A DNA stretch of 64,000 nucleotides from Glaciozyma antarctica PI12 (Eukaryota > Basidiomycota > Microbotryomycetes > Kriegeriales > Camptobasidiaceae). The notes under the pieces were generated by a model, which made no database searches, was not told where the DNA came from, and saw nothing but the letters and a program-made list of their open reading frames with translations. The stretch covers positions 1,790,183-1,854,182 of the forward strand of contig KZ627148.1 of assembly GCA_002917775.1 (NCBI GenBank), written 5' to 3'. Shown one piece after another: positions 32,501 to 45,714 of the stretch (positions are counted from its first letter, which is position 1; each line of letters begins with the position of its first letter). The position numbers and the translations under genes are program-made.

Positions 32501-35500
32501 CGCGAGAAGGCGACGGTCCTCGCGCAGGTCCTCGCAGGCGCCGTCTACGGCCTCTCCGTCCTCAACCGCGACCCTCGTGCGCCGTCCTCCCTCGTCGACT
32601 CCGAGGCGCCTGGCGCCAACGATCCTCAATTCGAGCAGTACGACATCCTCTGGGCTCGACTCGTCGCGGGAGGATGGCTCAAGATCGCCCCGCGCGGCAC
32701 GAATGTTGTCGAAGTCGAGGCGGAGGAGCGCCGCAAGTTCGTCGGAGACGACGTCCTCGCTGCGATTCGGTCGCGGTACGAGGAGACGGCCATCATCGGC
32801 TGGTCGATCCTCGCTGCCATCGTCAAGCCCCCTTCCGAGGTGGACCGGTCTGCGGGACTCGAAGCGCTCGTCAACCCCGTCTTCCTCGATGGGAGCGTCG
32901 CGAAGACGAAAGTTCCGACGGCGCAGGCGTTGCTCATTGCGAGGGCGTTGGCGAAGGCGCCGCAGCCGGTCGCGATTCCTGGGTGGAGCACGAGGTGGAC
33001 GGTGGCGAACGGGGAGAAGGTGCTTGAGATGGTGGATAGGTGCTTGGGAGGTGAACGGAGAGCGGACTTGAGCGAGGTATGTCACTCCCTTCTCTCCCTT
33101 CGTGGTGCGTGCTGAGTTGTCCTTCTTGCAGCTATGCGTCGTTCCGTTTTGGCGCAACTTCATGCTCGCGTTTGCTGCCGAGTCAGCGAGCCGTGAGCTT
33201 CCTTTCGCTGAGCGCGTTCGCGATATTCGGAGCTGATCCGACTCATTTTGCCAGCTGCGATGGAAACCGGCGTTCTTGCGATTCTCGAGTGGCTCTTCCG
33301 TCTACCAACACTCGTCGTCTTTGGCGCCGTGAGCGCCTTCTCCCTCGCTCGACTCCTCATCACCACCACTTTTGACGTTCTCGGCGACCATCTCCTTCGT
33401 CTCCCTCTCGGCGCTGATGGCGCCCATCCTTTCCGTAAGTCGTAGCCGCATCTCTCGCTGCGCTCACGTGCTCATTCGTATGGACTCCAGACCGACTGGC
33501 GACTGCGTTCTTTGCGACGGGTGCGATGACCGAGCCAGAGGCGGGTCGCCTCGAATCTTTGGCGACGAAGATGCTCCAATCCGCATTGGCCCTATCTGAG
33601 AACCCCCTTCCGCTCCTCGCCTTTGCGACGAGCTCGTTCGCCATTCGACTTCTTGATCAGCCGCAGAATGACGCGATCGCCCTGCTCGGTTAGTTGATTA
33701 TCTCCGCTGGTCCGGTGCGATGACTGACGCGGCTTCCTCCAGTCTCGCAATGGACCAACGCTCTCGCTCGGCAAGACATTCAGCTAGACGTCGCAGAGCT
33801 GGAACCGCTCGTCAAGCTGCTGCGAAGGTACGTCCTCCCTTCGTGCTGATCTCTCTTCCGAAGCTGACCCCCTTCGCAGCTTTCAACGCGATTTGACCGC
33901 CATGGAAGCCTGGCAGGAGCTCGCGAAGTCAGCGGTCGCCGCCGTCTTTGATCGTAGCGACTCGTCGTCGGGGTTGTCGGACAGCTTTGTCGAGCTTCTT
34001 GGACGTGCCGAGCTCAGCAGGCAAGTTCTTGACGCTCCATTCCTCCTGGCGACGAGCTAACCTACGCATTTCCTTCTCAGCGACCACCACCTCGAGTTCC
34101 TCCTCCTTTCCATCAGCGCAGAGCAGCCTGCGTCGACGCAGGGCGTCATCTCGGACCTCGCTTCCAACGCGCTGTGTTCGCTCGTCAAGGACACCGGCAA
34201 GAATGCTGTCCTCGTTGCGAACATGCTCGAGATCGCACCGGATTCTCTTGTACGTCAGCTATTAGCCGTCGGAGGATTCGCACTGACGAGTTCATTGCAA
34301 CAGCTCATTCCTCTCTACAAGGCCGTCCTCCGCACCCTCAAGAGCGTCGTTACGCCTTCGTCCAAAGCGCTTGAAGCCCTCATCCCCCTCCTCGCTCCTC
34401 CTCTCGACCGCGCGCTTGACAACGTGGATATCTGCGGCGACGCCGTCGTCGCCTTCTACGAATTCTGGGTCGCAACCTTCGCCAATGTCGCGTTGGATTT
34501 CGACCTGCCGGACGACTTTGCCGACCTGCTCGGTATCGTCCGCAGTGCGACGCTCGAGGGACGCCTGGCGAACGTTGGCGAGACGCAGTGCGAGCCTCAG
34601 GCGTCGACACTACCTCCAGCAGGTCAACGCAGTCCCGCTAGTGGGCCAGGTTCGTCTCCGTCCATCGTGCGACCTTGAGAACTAGCTGACGATGTCGCGC
34701 AGACAATTCCTCGGTGACGCGCAGCAGCTTCGAGGCCGAGCAGAGCGGGCGAGGTTACGAAGCCGACATCTCGATGGCGCTCGACTCAACGCGCACCTCG
34801 ATCCCAGTTTCGCACCGTGTTCCTATCTCCCCCTCGTTGCGAGTGCCCGACCCTTCCCCAGACGTCGACCCTCCGCCATTCGAGGAGGAACCGACGACGG
34901 CGCAGATCGACGAAACGCCCCCGGAGGAGCAGGCGAAGGGTTCTCTCCCTTCGCAGAAGCGTCGTGCGTCTGCGAAGCGTAGTCGCTGTGCGTTTTCTCT
35001 TGACGCGTTCCGCTTTGCGCGAGACTGACTTCCCTCGCAGCTCCGTCTCCCTCGCAGCAGCCGTCAAAGTCGCTCGAACGCGTCGCCAGCTCGAGCTCGA
35101 TCATCATCGATGGGAGCGACGAGGAGGACTCGGTCGTCGCTCCTGCTCGTGCCGGACGATCGCAAGCGCGCTCCTCGTCCAATGACAGTGGTTCGCAAGG
35201 TCCGTCCCTGCAGCTCCTCTGACTCGTCGCTTGCTAACCCCCTTCGCACGCAGGTCCATCCAAGTCCAAATCGAAGCGCGCAAAGTCCGCCGCCGTCGTC
35301 CCACCAGCAGCATCGACTTCGAAACCGGCTCGAGGAGAGAAGCGCAAAGCCAAATCGGGACCAGGCTTCGAAGTCGAGGTCGAAGTCAAGCGGCGCGCGA
35401 AGGGCGACCTCACCTCGAGCTCGAAGCGCGCTTCGCCCACCGAGGCCGTCGCAGGACCCAGCTCGAAGCGTCGTCGTACGCCCAAAGGCTCTATCGACAT

Positions 35501-35746
35501 CGATACCAGTACGTTCCTCCCCTCCTCTTCCTCGAGTCCCGCTGACGTGATCTCGTAGACGACGATGCCGACGCTCGCTCGCAATCCCCAGTCGAAGAGG
35601 AAGCAGACGTCTTTCAGCGGCTGCTGACTCGTTCGCCGGACGGTGCGGCCGAGGAGGTCGAGCGGCTCGGGTCGCCGTTGTTGAGGAGGTTGAAGATGCT
35701 GGGAGAACGAGCGACGGCGCAGTTTCTTAAGCGCGGGATGAAGTAG
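29581..35746 (+). CDS. Rif1-like HEAT-repeat protein with PP1-docking motifs
   Basis: Rif1 recruits protein phosphatase 1 to chromatin to delay origin firing and acts at telomeres and double-strand breaks. The disordered N-terminus is Ser/Pro-rich and contains RAPRGILKK (SILK-type) and, about 30 residues later, RRKHTLSFWD (RVxF-like), a paired PP1-docking layout as in fungal Rif1. A long helical region follows (TSYLALIRALIRLPATL, FRVSLLRCLERDLSNIL, SPQELSTLLSIILRIPG, HNLVEGISGIGRFLFTHP, SVWSEYDRVSQVQREKATVL, GWSILAAIVKPPSEVD, PFWRNFMLAFAAESA, METGVLAILEWLFRLPTL). The C-terminus is basic and Ser-rich with KRRRTPKGS and RRLKMLGERATAQFLKRGMK. Many GT-AG introns. The frame changes near 30.53 kb, 30.69 kb and 32.29-32.33 kb have no clear intron. 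The start could be 29473 instead. Confidence 0.62.
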
Positions 35747-36331
35747 GGGTGGCCTCTGGTTCTTGTTGTGGTTATTGTTTTGGGCGTTGTTCGAAATGCA
35801 GGCGCATTCCTATGCAGAAATGGGTTCGCAGCACTTGGAGGGCCAAGCCATGTAGGAGGATTAGGAGAGATTCCGAGAGCAGGAGGTCGAGGGAGGCTGC
35901 GAAGTTTCGCGGAGTGGTCAGGGATTGATGAAGAGGGTCGTCGAGGGACGTGATCTTGCGTAGCCTGTAAGGATGTCGAACAGGAGAGCTTCTCTTAAGA
36001 GCGTTCAGAGAGATTCAGGGCTGCGGAGAATAGGACAAGGAAGGAAGAGGAGCACTGTCGTTCGAGAACGTCCTTGCGCTCGCCTATGCAGCGCTCGCCT
36101 CGACAAGTCCTGGACTTTAGGCGACGGACTGCCAATCCCCAGAGACTCGATTTCATTACTGCCCTTGTAGCTTGTCGCGGGCCGGCGAGCTTCCAGAGGG
36201 AGGCTCGTTCCGACGGAGGGAAGGAGGAGCGCAGCAGACGGCTGAACGCCGAACGGGAAAGAACGTTGAACGTGCTGCTGTTAAAGACCAGCAACGAGCA
36301 GAGTGTTGAAGCTTCCTCTGAAGGCCGAAAG
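35747..36331. promoter_or_regulatory. Upstream region of the GATA factor gene
   Basis: About 585 bp between the Rif1-like stop and the tentative GATA start. Short open frames only. It probably contains the GATA gene promoter and leader. Confidence 0.4.
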
Positions 36332-39300
36332 ATGCTATCCGTAATCAACTGGCCCTCAGGGCGCCGGATAGTACCGATAGCCTCGCGTGGGAGAGGAGAA
36401 TCTCGAGCGAGGAGAGAGCTTGAGGAGGATCCGTCGCTGATCGTGCCAGATCAGAGTAGGGCGCGAGTACGAGCGTGTTATCCTGCAGTCAGGGCGTGAG
36501 TGCGACGAAATCGCGGAAGGAACCGCAGGCAGAGGAGGGGGCGCCTGCGTGGATGTCTCAGCCAATTCGACTTGAGCCTTTTCTCTCTCTCGCTTCCCAC
36601 AGGCACTTCATCGACGACGACCAAGGCGCTCCCCACCGTGAGTCACTCGCTGAGCAGTAGGCGAAGGACTGCAGCCTTACCGTCTCCCTCCCGCAGCTCG
36701 CCGCCTTTCTCCCCCACCTCCCCCTCTCGCGCCGGATCAACCTCCTCCTGGCAAAGCTGGCCGACTACTCAGTGCACGGCGACGAAGGGGAGGTCGACTT
36801 TAGCGACTTCCTCGAGGACGGCCTCTTCTCAGACTTTCAATCCCTGGACGAGCTCGACCGCCAGAGCAGCAACCACCAAGCCGACCAGTTCCTTCAGCCC
36901 GGAGGTGACAAGGGACCGCTCGCAGCCGCCACTTCCACTTCCCGTTACTCGACCCCTTCCTCCACCGACTCTCCAGAAGTCTTTAGCCCCTTCCCCGTCG
37001 AGTCCTCCCACACCTCCGCCAGCACCTCGCCTCCATTCGCCAGTCTCGAGCACCTCCGGGCGAATTCTCTGGGCGGGGCGACGAACGCAGGGAACGCGCT
37101 GGGCAAGGTGGACGGACTGGATCAGCAAGTACCGTACGACTGGCTTACGGGAGCGCAGGGACAGGCGTTCACAGTCGATGGTGGCGGCGGGGGAGGAGAC
37201 GGAACCGGCAGCAACGTCTCAGGATCGTACCCACTCTCCATCAACCCCGCCTACGCTCCTCCCAACTCGTTCTTCCCCACCCTTTCCTCGTCGTACCCCG
37301 TTCAACTCCCCCAGGAATGGCTCCCCACACCTTCCTTCGCCAACTCGTACTCCGGCTCGCCATCATTCCTCCAGACCTATCCCACCTACCCCTCCTCCCT
37401 CTCCCAAACCTCCTCCATGCACCCCTCGCCCTTCCATCACCCCGCCATGTTCTCCCCTCCAGGTCAACTCGAACACTCCCTCCTCAACCTTCACATGAGC
37501 CTCGAAGCTCAGGCTCGCTACACCGCAGCAAGCATGTCTGTCCCCGCCTCTCCCGTCCCTTCGCCCGCTGCCGTTCCAGCGCGTCCGACGGCGGAGCGCA
37601 AGATCTCAACGGGCAAGGTGCGGGGAGTTGCACGTGCCAACGGCGTAGGGGGAGCTCCTGCGAGTCGCACGTCTCAACTTCGCGGCAAGACGCAGCCTTC
37701 ACCAGGTCCTCCTCCTCCGCCGCACTACCTCCACTCGAACGGCGGCTCTCCCATCAACTCCACCCCCGGATCCCCCTCGACCTCTTCCTACCCTTCCGCC
37801 CAGGTCCCACCCTCGTACCAGCGCCCTCTCCCTCCTCTCCCTCCTCTCCCCCGCCGCACGACCGGCTCCTCAGTCAGCACCGTCACTCCCTCTCCCTACA
37901 TCTCCCACCCCGGCTCTCCTTACGCCTCCGCCCAGCACTCGCGCGCCCCCTCCATCGCCTGTCCCACGCCCCCTCTCGTCCCCTCCCGACCTCCCTCTCC
38001 GCGCCCCTCAGCAGTCGACTACGACTTCTCCTCCCTCGAACGCGAGCTCGACACGTTCGCCTCGTCAAGCGGGTTCGCCTCCGCCGCTGCTGCCGCCATG
38101 GCGTCCGTTGCACCAGGGAGGAGCGAGCAGCACAAGGGCTTGGGAGCGTACGGCAGTCCAGGCGGGATGAGCTTCAACGAGGTGGGAAGCCCCAAGGCTC
38201 TCGCGGACGTGCTGGCGGAGAACGCGTTTCCGGTGCGAAGTCCTGGGAGCTCCGGAGCGAGTAGGGTCAACTCCCCTGCGGCCGAGGTGCCGACGTATGG
38301 CGAGGTGCAGGCGAGGAGTGGGAGCGGGAGTGGGGGGTCGAACAGGCCTTCGCCGAGTGGGGATAGTCCGTCGGGGTCGACGGTGATGGATGATGAGACG
38401 GGGGAGGCGCTGTCGAAGAAGGATCCGATCGCGGCGCAGGTTTGGAGGATGTTCAACAAGGCGAAGCAGACGCTGCCGAACGGCGCGAGGATGGAGAACC
38501 TCACGTGGCGGTTGATGAGCATGACGCTCAAGAAGAGGAGGGAGGAGACGGCCGCGGCGGAGGCCGAGGCGCTGAAGGTTGCGATGGCGAGTAGGGAGGC
38601 GGATGCGGCGGCTGTGATTGGGGAGGAGCTCGAGGGGATTGAGGAGCTGGGGAGGTTGAGGGGGAGGACGACGAAGGGGAAGGGCAAGGGGAGGGAGGGA
38701 GTTAGGGAGGTCGGATTCGAGGAGGAAGATGGCGGGAGGGGGAGGAGGGGGAGGAGCTCAACGTCCAAGAGTGCGAGTGCGAGTCCAGAGGCGTTTGGGG
38801 ACGTAGAGTGAGTCGCGCTTTCGCCTTTATTGTTTGCGAGGAGCGTCGCTGACGACCGTAATTCCGCAGGGACGCCATGGACTGGCGCGCCAAGTCGGTA
38901 TCTCGCTCCCGCTCTCGAGTGCCAGGCGATATGTCGATGGATTGGCGTGCGCAATCGCGGTCTCGCTCTCGTGCGCCCGACTTTCGCGTCCGCCCTCCCA
39001 GCCTCAGTCGCCCCGAAGCCTCCTCCGTCACCGCTCAAGTCTCGCGCTTTCACGGCGACACGGGAGGAACGGTCGCAAGTCCTACGGAGGACAACAGCCT
39101 GCAAAGCCTCGCAGAGTCGCTCGGCTTGTCGCCCAACGCAGACCTCTTTGGCGGAGCCGGAGGGTTCGACGGATCGAATCTCGACTACTCCACCGCCTCA
39201 TCCTCGACGTTCGCCTTCCCTCCCGACATTCAAAGCCCGCAGGAATCCACGACCGATCCCAACCTCGCCGAGATCGAGAACACGCTCAACCAACTCATCA

Positions 39301-40861
39301 CCCTCCAGTCCCTCTCCGCCTCCGTCCCCCACCCCATCTCTCCCTGGCCCATCAACACCAGCTCGGCCCTCTCCCCTTCCGCCAACTCCCTCGCCAACTC
39401 TCCTCACACGGCGTTGTCGTTCGCAAGCCCGTCGTACGCGGCTAGTCCATACGCCGACGCGGTGGCGCTGCATAACTTCGAGCAGGCGTCGTTGGGGAGC
39501 CAGCAGACCGATTACGGGTTCTTGCAGAAGCTGAGCATGGGGAACTACGACCGAGGAGTCACTTCACCGGGAGCGATTCAGCAGTTGGTCAGTATTTCTT
39601 CCTCTCCTCGTGCCGTCGCAGGAACTGACGAGACTGGGTTCTGCAGCTCGCGCATCCTTCAAGCGCCAGCTCTTCGCTCCCTCGCCAAGTCTCGACGAGT
39701 CCCTACATCAACGCCGCGAACCTCGCTCAAGCGACTCGCCCTTTCTCCTTCGCCCCCGCCAGCGCCTCGGGACTCAGCCTCGCTCGACCCTCACAAGTCC
39801 TCCCGGAGACTAGCCACGCTTTGTCCCCAGGCCTGAGCCATCCTCCAACTCCGACTCACACCTATCCTTCCTCCGCCCCCGTCCACCAAGGCTTCATTAA
39901 CCCTCCGACGTCCTACTTCGGTGCCCCTACCGAGCCGAACCCCCTCCTCTTCGATTACTTCAACTCGCACGGCTCATCCTCGGGCTACGCCTCCCCCTAC
40001 CTCAGCACCGGCAGCACTCTCGAGCAGAACCCAACGATGCACGTCAACCCCTCGCAACTCCTCAACAACCTCAACATCCTGCCAACGTACGAATCCGACG
40101 CGTCGTCTTGGGGTGCCAGTCCTCGGAGCGGGAACGACTCGTCGAAGAACGGGACGCCCTCACCTCCAGGCGTCAAGGGGAACTCGCTCTCGGCGACGCT
40201 CGAGGCGCTCAAGACCTCCCTCGGCACCGGCGCACGCTCTACCAGCTCGCCGAATCTCGCTGCGGCTGGGAACGGCACGAAGAGCAAGCCGACTTCAGCT
40301 CCGGCGTCGCGCGTTCATTCGCGCTCCAACACGCTCGGCATGACTCCTGCGACGTCGTCGGTGTACGAGAAGCCTCTGGCGGCCAAGCCGGATACGAACC
40401 CGAACCCCAAGGCGGGCGACGAGTCTGTTACGACCTGCTTGAACTGCAGCACGACCGTTCGTCCCGTTTGCAGGTGATTGCGAGAAGCTTGCTGATCTTC
40501 GTTCCTCCGCTACAGAACACTCCTCTCTGGCGACGCGACAACGATGGACGACCGCTCTGCAACGCCTGCGGTCTCTTCAGGAACCTGCACGGCATCGACC
40601 GTCCTGCGGCGCTCAACACGGGCGTCATCAAGGTCCGTACCGCTCCTCTCGCTCTCCTCGACGTAAATTGACGCTGCTTCGCAGAAACGCAACCGAGCTC
40701 GAGGACCCAAGGATCAAGTGCCGAAGAAGGCTGGCAGCGCCGGTCGCGCCGCCGCTCGCAGAAACAGCAGCGGCGCCTCTCCTCCCGCGACGACTGGACG
40801 CGCGACGGCTCGCGCTGGAGCAGGTCCCTACCCTCCCACCTCAGTTCGTGCTCAGCAATAG
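36332..40861 (+). CDS. GATA transcription factor, AreA/Nit2/Gat1-type nitrogen regulator
   Basis: A nuclear activator of nitrogen-catabolite genes. The C-terminal zinc finger reads [20 protein letters not shown], then [17 protein letters not shown] (CX2C-X17-CX2C), followed by a basic arm [18 protein letters not shown]. In the middle is the short conserved block found in AreA proteins (DUF1752): [37 protein letters not shown]. Most of the rest is Ser/Pro-rich and disordered. The N-terminus [20 protein letters not shown] is followed by an acidic stretch ([19 protein letters not shown]), a possible activation region. Exons from 36697 on are clear. The first three (ATG 36332; exon 36450-36495; exon 36603-36637) are my best chain of GT-AG introns in frame and are tentative. 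Later introns include 38811-38869 and one inside the finger. Confidence 0.9.
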
Positions 40862-41037
40862 AGATGGTGTAGCTGTCGATTTTGTGTACCCCTCTTTCGC
40901 TGCATTAGACTCCCTCCCGTCCCCCTTTTCGACGAAGTTTGTTCCCTCCTTCGTCTCCCCTCCCTTTAGTCCCTCTCTGGAGTACCGTTTGAATCCCCGT
41001 GTACACGTCGAATTAATGCTAGTTTCAAAGTGGAGCG

Positions 41038-43338
41038 CTACATGGAGATGGGTTCGCCGTAAAAGCGTCCGCGGAGAGTGAGGATTCGAGCCAATTGAGG
41101 GTGGGCTTCGACCTGGAAGGCGTCGTGCGGAAAGCTCTCGCCGTCGATCGAGATGAAGCCCTTCTCTGAGAAGGGTTTGAGGCGGAAAGCCTCGCACTTG
41201 AAGTCTGCGAGAGTCGCAGATTAGCGAGTGGTGCTCGGGAGCGAGAGAGCGCACGCACACTTCGTCGAGGGATTTCGAAAGACGTCTCCTTTTGCGGCGC
41301 CATCGAGTGCCTGGGCACATCGAAGTGCGTTAGAGGAGAGCGAGAAGCTGGGAGCGAAGGACTCACCGAGAGTGCCTCGAAGCGAGAGCTAGGTCCGACG
41401 ATGGCAAGGTCGATCAAGCCGTCCGCCCGGCCAGACGGAGGGAAGAGCATTGCCTATCCATTCGAACGAGTTAGCCCAGCACTTGTCGTCCAGTGAGAAT
41501 GGACTCACGTCCTTCGAAACGAACGGCAGCATTCCGGCGTACAGGAACAGCAGCGACGTCTTGAACGTATGCCACCCCGGCTCGAGCGACGCGGGAAGAT
41601 CGGCATGTAAGGGTGTTCCCTCCGGCAGCGGCGTGTCGTAGGTCCCAAACCTGAGTTCGGGGATAGCTCCGTCGACAACATCGTCGCTGAGGACGATTGG
41701 CGGCTTCTGGAGCGAGGCGTTGTACGTAGCTGCCATCTCCTTTTTGTCGCTTTCAACGATCTTGATTGAAAGTTCGACGGGGTACTCCCGCCGGGAGAGA
41801 GCGCCCTGAATGTAGCCGACCGTGAACCTCGCATCGCCCATCCAGCGCCAATCCTCCGTACCCAAGTCGATGTCGGCCATCAGGCCGAACGCTTGCGAGA
41901 GGAACGAGTAGGTACGCTTTCCGTTCTGCGTGACCGAGCAAACGTCCAGCGGAGTCGGAGTTCCTGCGGTCCTCAGGTCAGTTCCGATCAGCGAAGCTCG
42001 AACGAAGGGAAGAACCTTTGATGACGGCGAGCGTTGCCCATGCAAGATCGTTCGCCTTCTTGGGTCCTCCACAGTTGACCGAGAGCGCGTTGCCGCTGCC
42101 AGCGGGAATGGGGACTATAGGGAGCTTGAGAGCAGCGAGCGCGTCCGGACGTGATGCGAGACCGTTCAGGAGTTCGTCTGCGAAGGAGTCCATGAGAAGG
42201 TGCTGACGAGGAGCAGAGGACAAACACGTACGGACTACTCCATCTCCTGAGACGCAGACGACTGCGTCCTGCTCGCCGAGGACGAAGGTGCGAGCGAGAG
42301 CAGCGGCGTTCGAATGGTGGTCATCGGGTCCCGTAACTGCAAGATGATCAGCTTGCTGCTCTTCAAACGGCATGTATGTACGCACAGTCTACACGAATCT
42401 CGCATCCAGCAGCTTCGAGGATAGGCAGGACCGTCCGCGTCCACACTTTCTCGGCGAGGCCCTGTCCTCCGAAGGGATTCACCAGCACGCGCAGCCGCCG
42501 TCGACGCTTCAGCTCTGCGTGTCTGTATTCAGCTCTCCTCCCGCATTCCAATCACACTTCAGCTCACCTCCGTAAGCCCGCTTCTCCAGCTCCTCGCACC
42601 ACGCCCGCGCCTTCCCTCCTGTAACCTCTCCCTCAAGCTTCCAGAGTCCCATCTTGGCCGAAGAAGGCTTGGCAGCTATTGCCGCAATGAGAACGTGCGT
42701 CGTAGGAAAGTCGTCTTTTGTTCTTAGAGCGCCGGAGGAATGGGTGGCAGAGAGGACCTGGAGATAGGGGATGACGGTGGTGGAGCTGCTTCGCGCTGTA
42801 GGAGGATCTAAGATCAGAGGACTCAGGAGGACGCGACGTAGCCCACCTTTCATAATCTTCAAGGAAGAAGCAGCGCGACCGAAAGATCCTGGCGACGAGA
42901 GAACGAGCATCAGCACCTGTCACCCCGAGTCTGAGCGCGCTTGTGATCCTGATTCCTAGGCTCCAGACGCCGTAGCAGCCCACTTAGTCGGCCCCGGGGC
43001 ACGCTCAAGCGCCGTCCCAGCACCGCAGAGCTCCGGTCAAGGCCCTCCTCTGACTCCTTCACGTGCGGTTCACATTGCGGACCTCCCAGCCCTCCGAGAC
43101 GCGCCGCCGCCGCCGCTTGTGTCCAAGCACAGAAAAAGAGCTCACCTGTTCTCCGGCGTACGATACTGAGGCCCGTGTCGGTGAGAATGAGGTTCACTCC
43201 CTCGCCGGCCACAAGGAGGAGTTCGTTGTCGCCCACAGGAAGGGGAATGGCTCTAGACCCTGGCGACATCGGCAAAGGGAGGTAGTCGTTTGGCGTGGAT
43301 GATGAAGAGGACGGGAAACAACCGCAGAGGCTCGACAT
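41038..43338 (-). CDS. LCB4: Sphingoid long-chain base kinase (DAGK catalytic domain)
   Basis: Phosphorylates sphingoid bases to their 1-phosphates, controlling ceramide/LCB-P balance. The N-terminus carries a Cys pair (MSSLCGCFPSSSSS) that could be palmitoylated, then a conserved early domain (ELLLVAGEGVNLILTDTGLS). The catalytic domain reads RRRLRVLVNPFGGQGLAEKV (nucleotide loop), AVVCVSGDGV (GDG motif), LPIVPIPAGSGNALSVN, then FLSQAFGLMADIDLGTEDWR and MGDARFTVGYIQGALSRREY. The C-terminus has DGLIDLAIVG, GEPISM at the end, and FISIDGESFPHDAFQVEAHP (acidic catalytic region). About seven introns. Convergent with the GATA gene (176 bp), and its start is 113 bp from the sugar porter stop. Confidence 0.93.
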
Positions 43339-43451
43339 GAGAGTTGGGGAGAGAAAGAGGAGCACGCGCTCTCTCGCGTTGCTCTTGTCTTTCTCTCCGT
43401 TCTTCTTTCGTTTCTTGTTGGCTGCTCTGAACGAATTATATTGCTCTATCG

Positions 43452-45714
43452 TCACTCTGCAATCGCACTCCCCACGACGCTCAGCGCCTTGAGCTTGTTC
43501 AACTCCATGTTCGCCTTGAACTCGGCGCGCGTCTCGCCCGGCAAGGTCGAGCTGCCAGCGCGACTGGCCCTGCGGTTCCTGAGGTCCGACGTCCTGGAAG
43601 AAAGGAACACAGTGGGCCATTTGACGGCGTACGGCGAGCCTTCAAAGGTCTTGTCAATCCTGTGTTGGCGCATTCGGTCAGCGAGCACCCAAAGCCATCG
43701 CAAGAGGAACACACCTCTCCAGCGACTGATCAATCGTCTCCGGCATGTATAGGTAGGCAACAAAAGTCGCAAACGCAGTGAATGCGCCGTAGCAGAGGTA
43801 GGGTCCCTGCGACGCGTCAGCTCCAGCCCAACGTCGACAAATTGAATAGACGTACGAAAGCCGATCTTGCGAGGAAGGCCGGCGCGGTCAGGGCTACGAC
43901 GAAATTCACAGCCTGATTCGCACCCTGTCCGACAGCGGTTGCGGTAGCCCTCGTCCGACTCGGCTGGATCTCTGACGAGTACCTGCGAGCGAAGCCACAT
44001 CAATCAGCTTCGTCCGCCACCCCACATTCCAGCCAACTCACAGACGAATGACCAGCGACCATGTTGCCGAGAAGGAGGCTGCGAATAGCTCGATGAACAC
44101 GATTACGACCCATTTTCCTACTGATCCTCGAGCTGCACCCGTCGCGTACAGAATTCCCAGCACGAGCAGGCAGGAAGAAACCATCATGCCTCCCGTGAGG
44201 AAGAGTGTCCTCCTGCCAGCTCGGTCGATGTAGAGAGTCCCGATGAGAGTCTGCCATTCTTCAGTGAGCTTCGACTGCACTCTGATAGACGAGCGACTCA
44301 CCATCGCGACGAGAACGAGTCCAGTGACTCCGGAAGCGATGAATGCGGCCGTGCTGGGATCTAAGCCTGCTTGACTGCGTTCGATGTTAGATCGTAGCCA
44401 TCACGGGAAGAGAAGTGAGCCTACGCGAAGAGCAGAGGAGCAAAGAAAAGCACGAAATCAATGCCGCTGTAATTCGAGGCGAGGTCAGTCAAATTGGCGT
44501 GTCGCCGACTACTCTCTGAGACTCACGATAGCTGCTGAAACACGTTTAGGAAGATGCCAAGGCACGTCCGACCACGCACACCTGCGAGCGCCATCAGCAA
44601 AACGTCCCAGCGAGCTGAGCGGCCGAACTCACCCTTCGCAAAGATATCTGAAAACGACGCCTTCTTCGCTCCCACCTCCGGACCCGCCGCCAGCAGCTCC
44701 TCTCGCTCTTCGAAATTCTGCGTACCCGCCAGGAGGTCCAAAACAGCTTCGGCTTCCGCGCGGCGTCCCTTTGAGACGAGCCATCTGGGGGAGAAAGGAA
44801 GGAAGGGAGCCGAGATGGCGAGGCTGAGGGCGGTGAAGGTGGATAGGGCGAACGGGAAACGCCAGGAGAGGGATGAATCGATCAGAATCGTGCCGTAGCA
44901 GACGAAGAACCCAAATGCGATCGCACCTGCGTAGCGAGAAGTCAGCGAACTTCGCTCGAAACATTGCGGAAGAGCGCGTACTGGCGGTGAAGAGCTGGAT
45001 GAGGAGAACCATCTTTCCGCGAATGTGCTTGGGTGAGATCTCGCAAATGTAGACTCCAATCACGCTGAGGAACAATCCCTGCGGCAGGCGATCGTCAGTG
45101 CTTGCGCCGTGGTTGAAGGGAGAGACTCGCCTCTCCACATCCGGCGAAGCACCGTCCAAAAATCAGGAGGGGAAGCGAGTTGCTTGCGGCTGAGACGGCA
45201 GAGCCCGCCGCAAAGATGGCGGCACCCAGCGAGATCGTGTATTTCCTCGAGATCTTGTCCGAAACCACGCCTGCATCGTCCAGTCAGCGCGACCCCTCTC
45301 GGCAAAAATGTGTCCTTGCCAGCTATCATCCCAGTCAAGGCGGACGGAGGCAGGATGATCGCAACGACCAGGCCATGTTGTAATGGAGATAGAACACCGA
45401 ATTGACGTTCGAAATATGGCATCTTGGAGAGCGCCGCGATCGTCCCCGTGTCGAAGCCGAATAGCCCAGCGGCTGAGGAGCAGTAGGTGTCGCAGGAGAG
45501 CGGAGGAGTGGTTCGGTGAGAGTTGAAGAGGAGGAGGGAGGAGCAAACGGAGACCAGGACAGAGGAGGAGAGGTTCGGCAAGAGTTGAAGAGGAGGAGGG
45601 AGGAGCGATGCGAGACTCAGCACGCGGCACGGCTGAAAACGAGAGAGACGCACCGACTGACACAACGCACGAGATCCCCACTACCCGCGCAGTTGGCGTC
45701 CAGGTTGAGAACAT
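43452..45714 (-). CDS. MFS sugar porter (hexose transporter-like)
   Basis: A 12-TM plasma-membrane sugar carrier. Family motifs: GLFGFDTGTIAALSKMPYF in helix 1, GKVSDKISRKYTIS (motif A), GRCFAGCGEGLFLSVIGVYI then CEISPKHIRGKMV, FSPRWLVSKGR, FQQLSGIDFVLFFAPLLF in helix 7, GTLYIDRAGRRTLFLTGG, SSEIQPSRTRATATAVGQGA, and MPETIDQSLERID at the end of helix 12. The C-terminal tail is Lys/Arg/Glu-rich with NKLKALSVVGSAIAE. The first intron (45474-45653) is long for this genome at 180 nt and contains a 62-bp tandem duplication. About ten introns. Substrate not predictable; a galacturonate- or glucose-type carrier is equally possible. Confidence 0.9.
45502..45606. repeat. Imperfect 62-bp tandem duplication inside a sugar porter intron
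   Basis: GTTCGG starts one copy at 45511 and another at 45573. They share a 34-bp core, differing by two bases, with related GGAGGAG flanks before each. The duplication accounts for much of the unusual intron length. Confidence 0.85.

Noticed and set aside
42910-43620. Upstream extension of the sphingoid base kinase frame beyond 43338
   Set aside because: It would run into the sugar porter coding end. MSSLCGCFPS at 43338 is a sensible start and the extension shows no similarity to the family.
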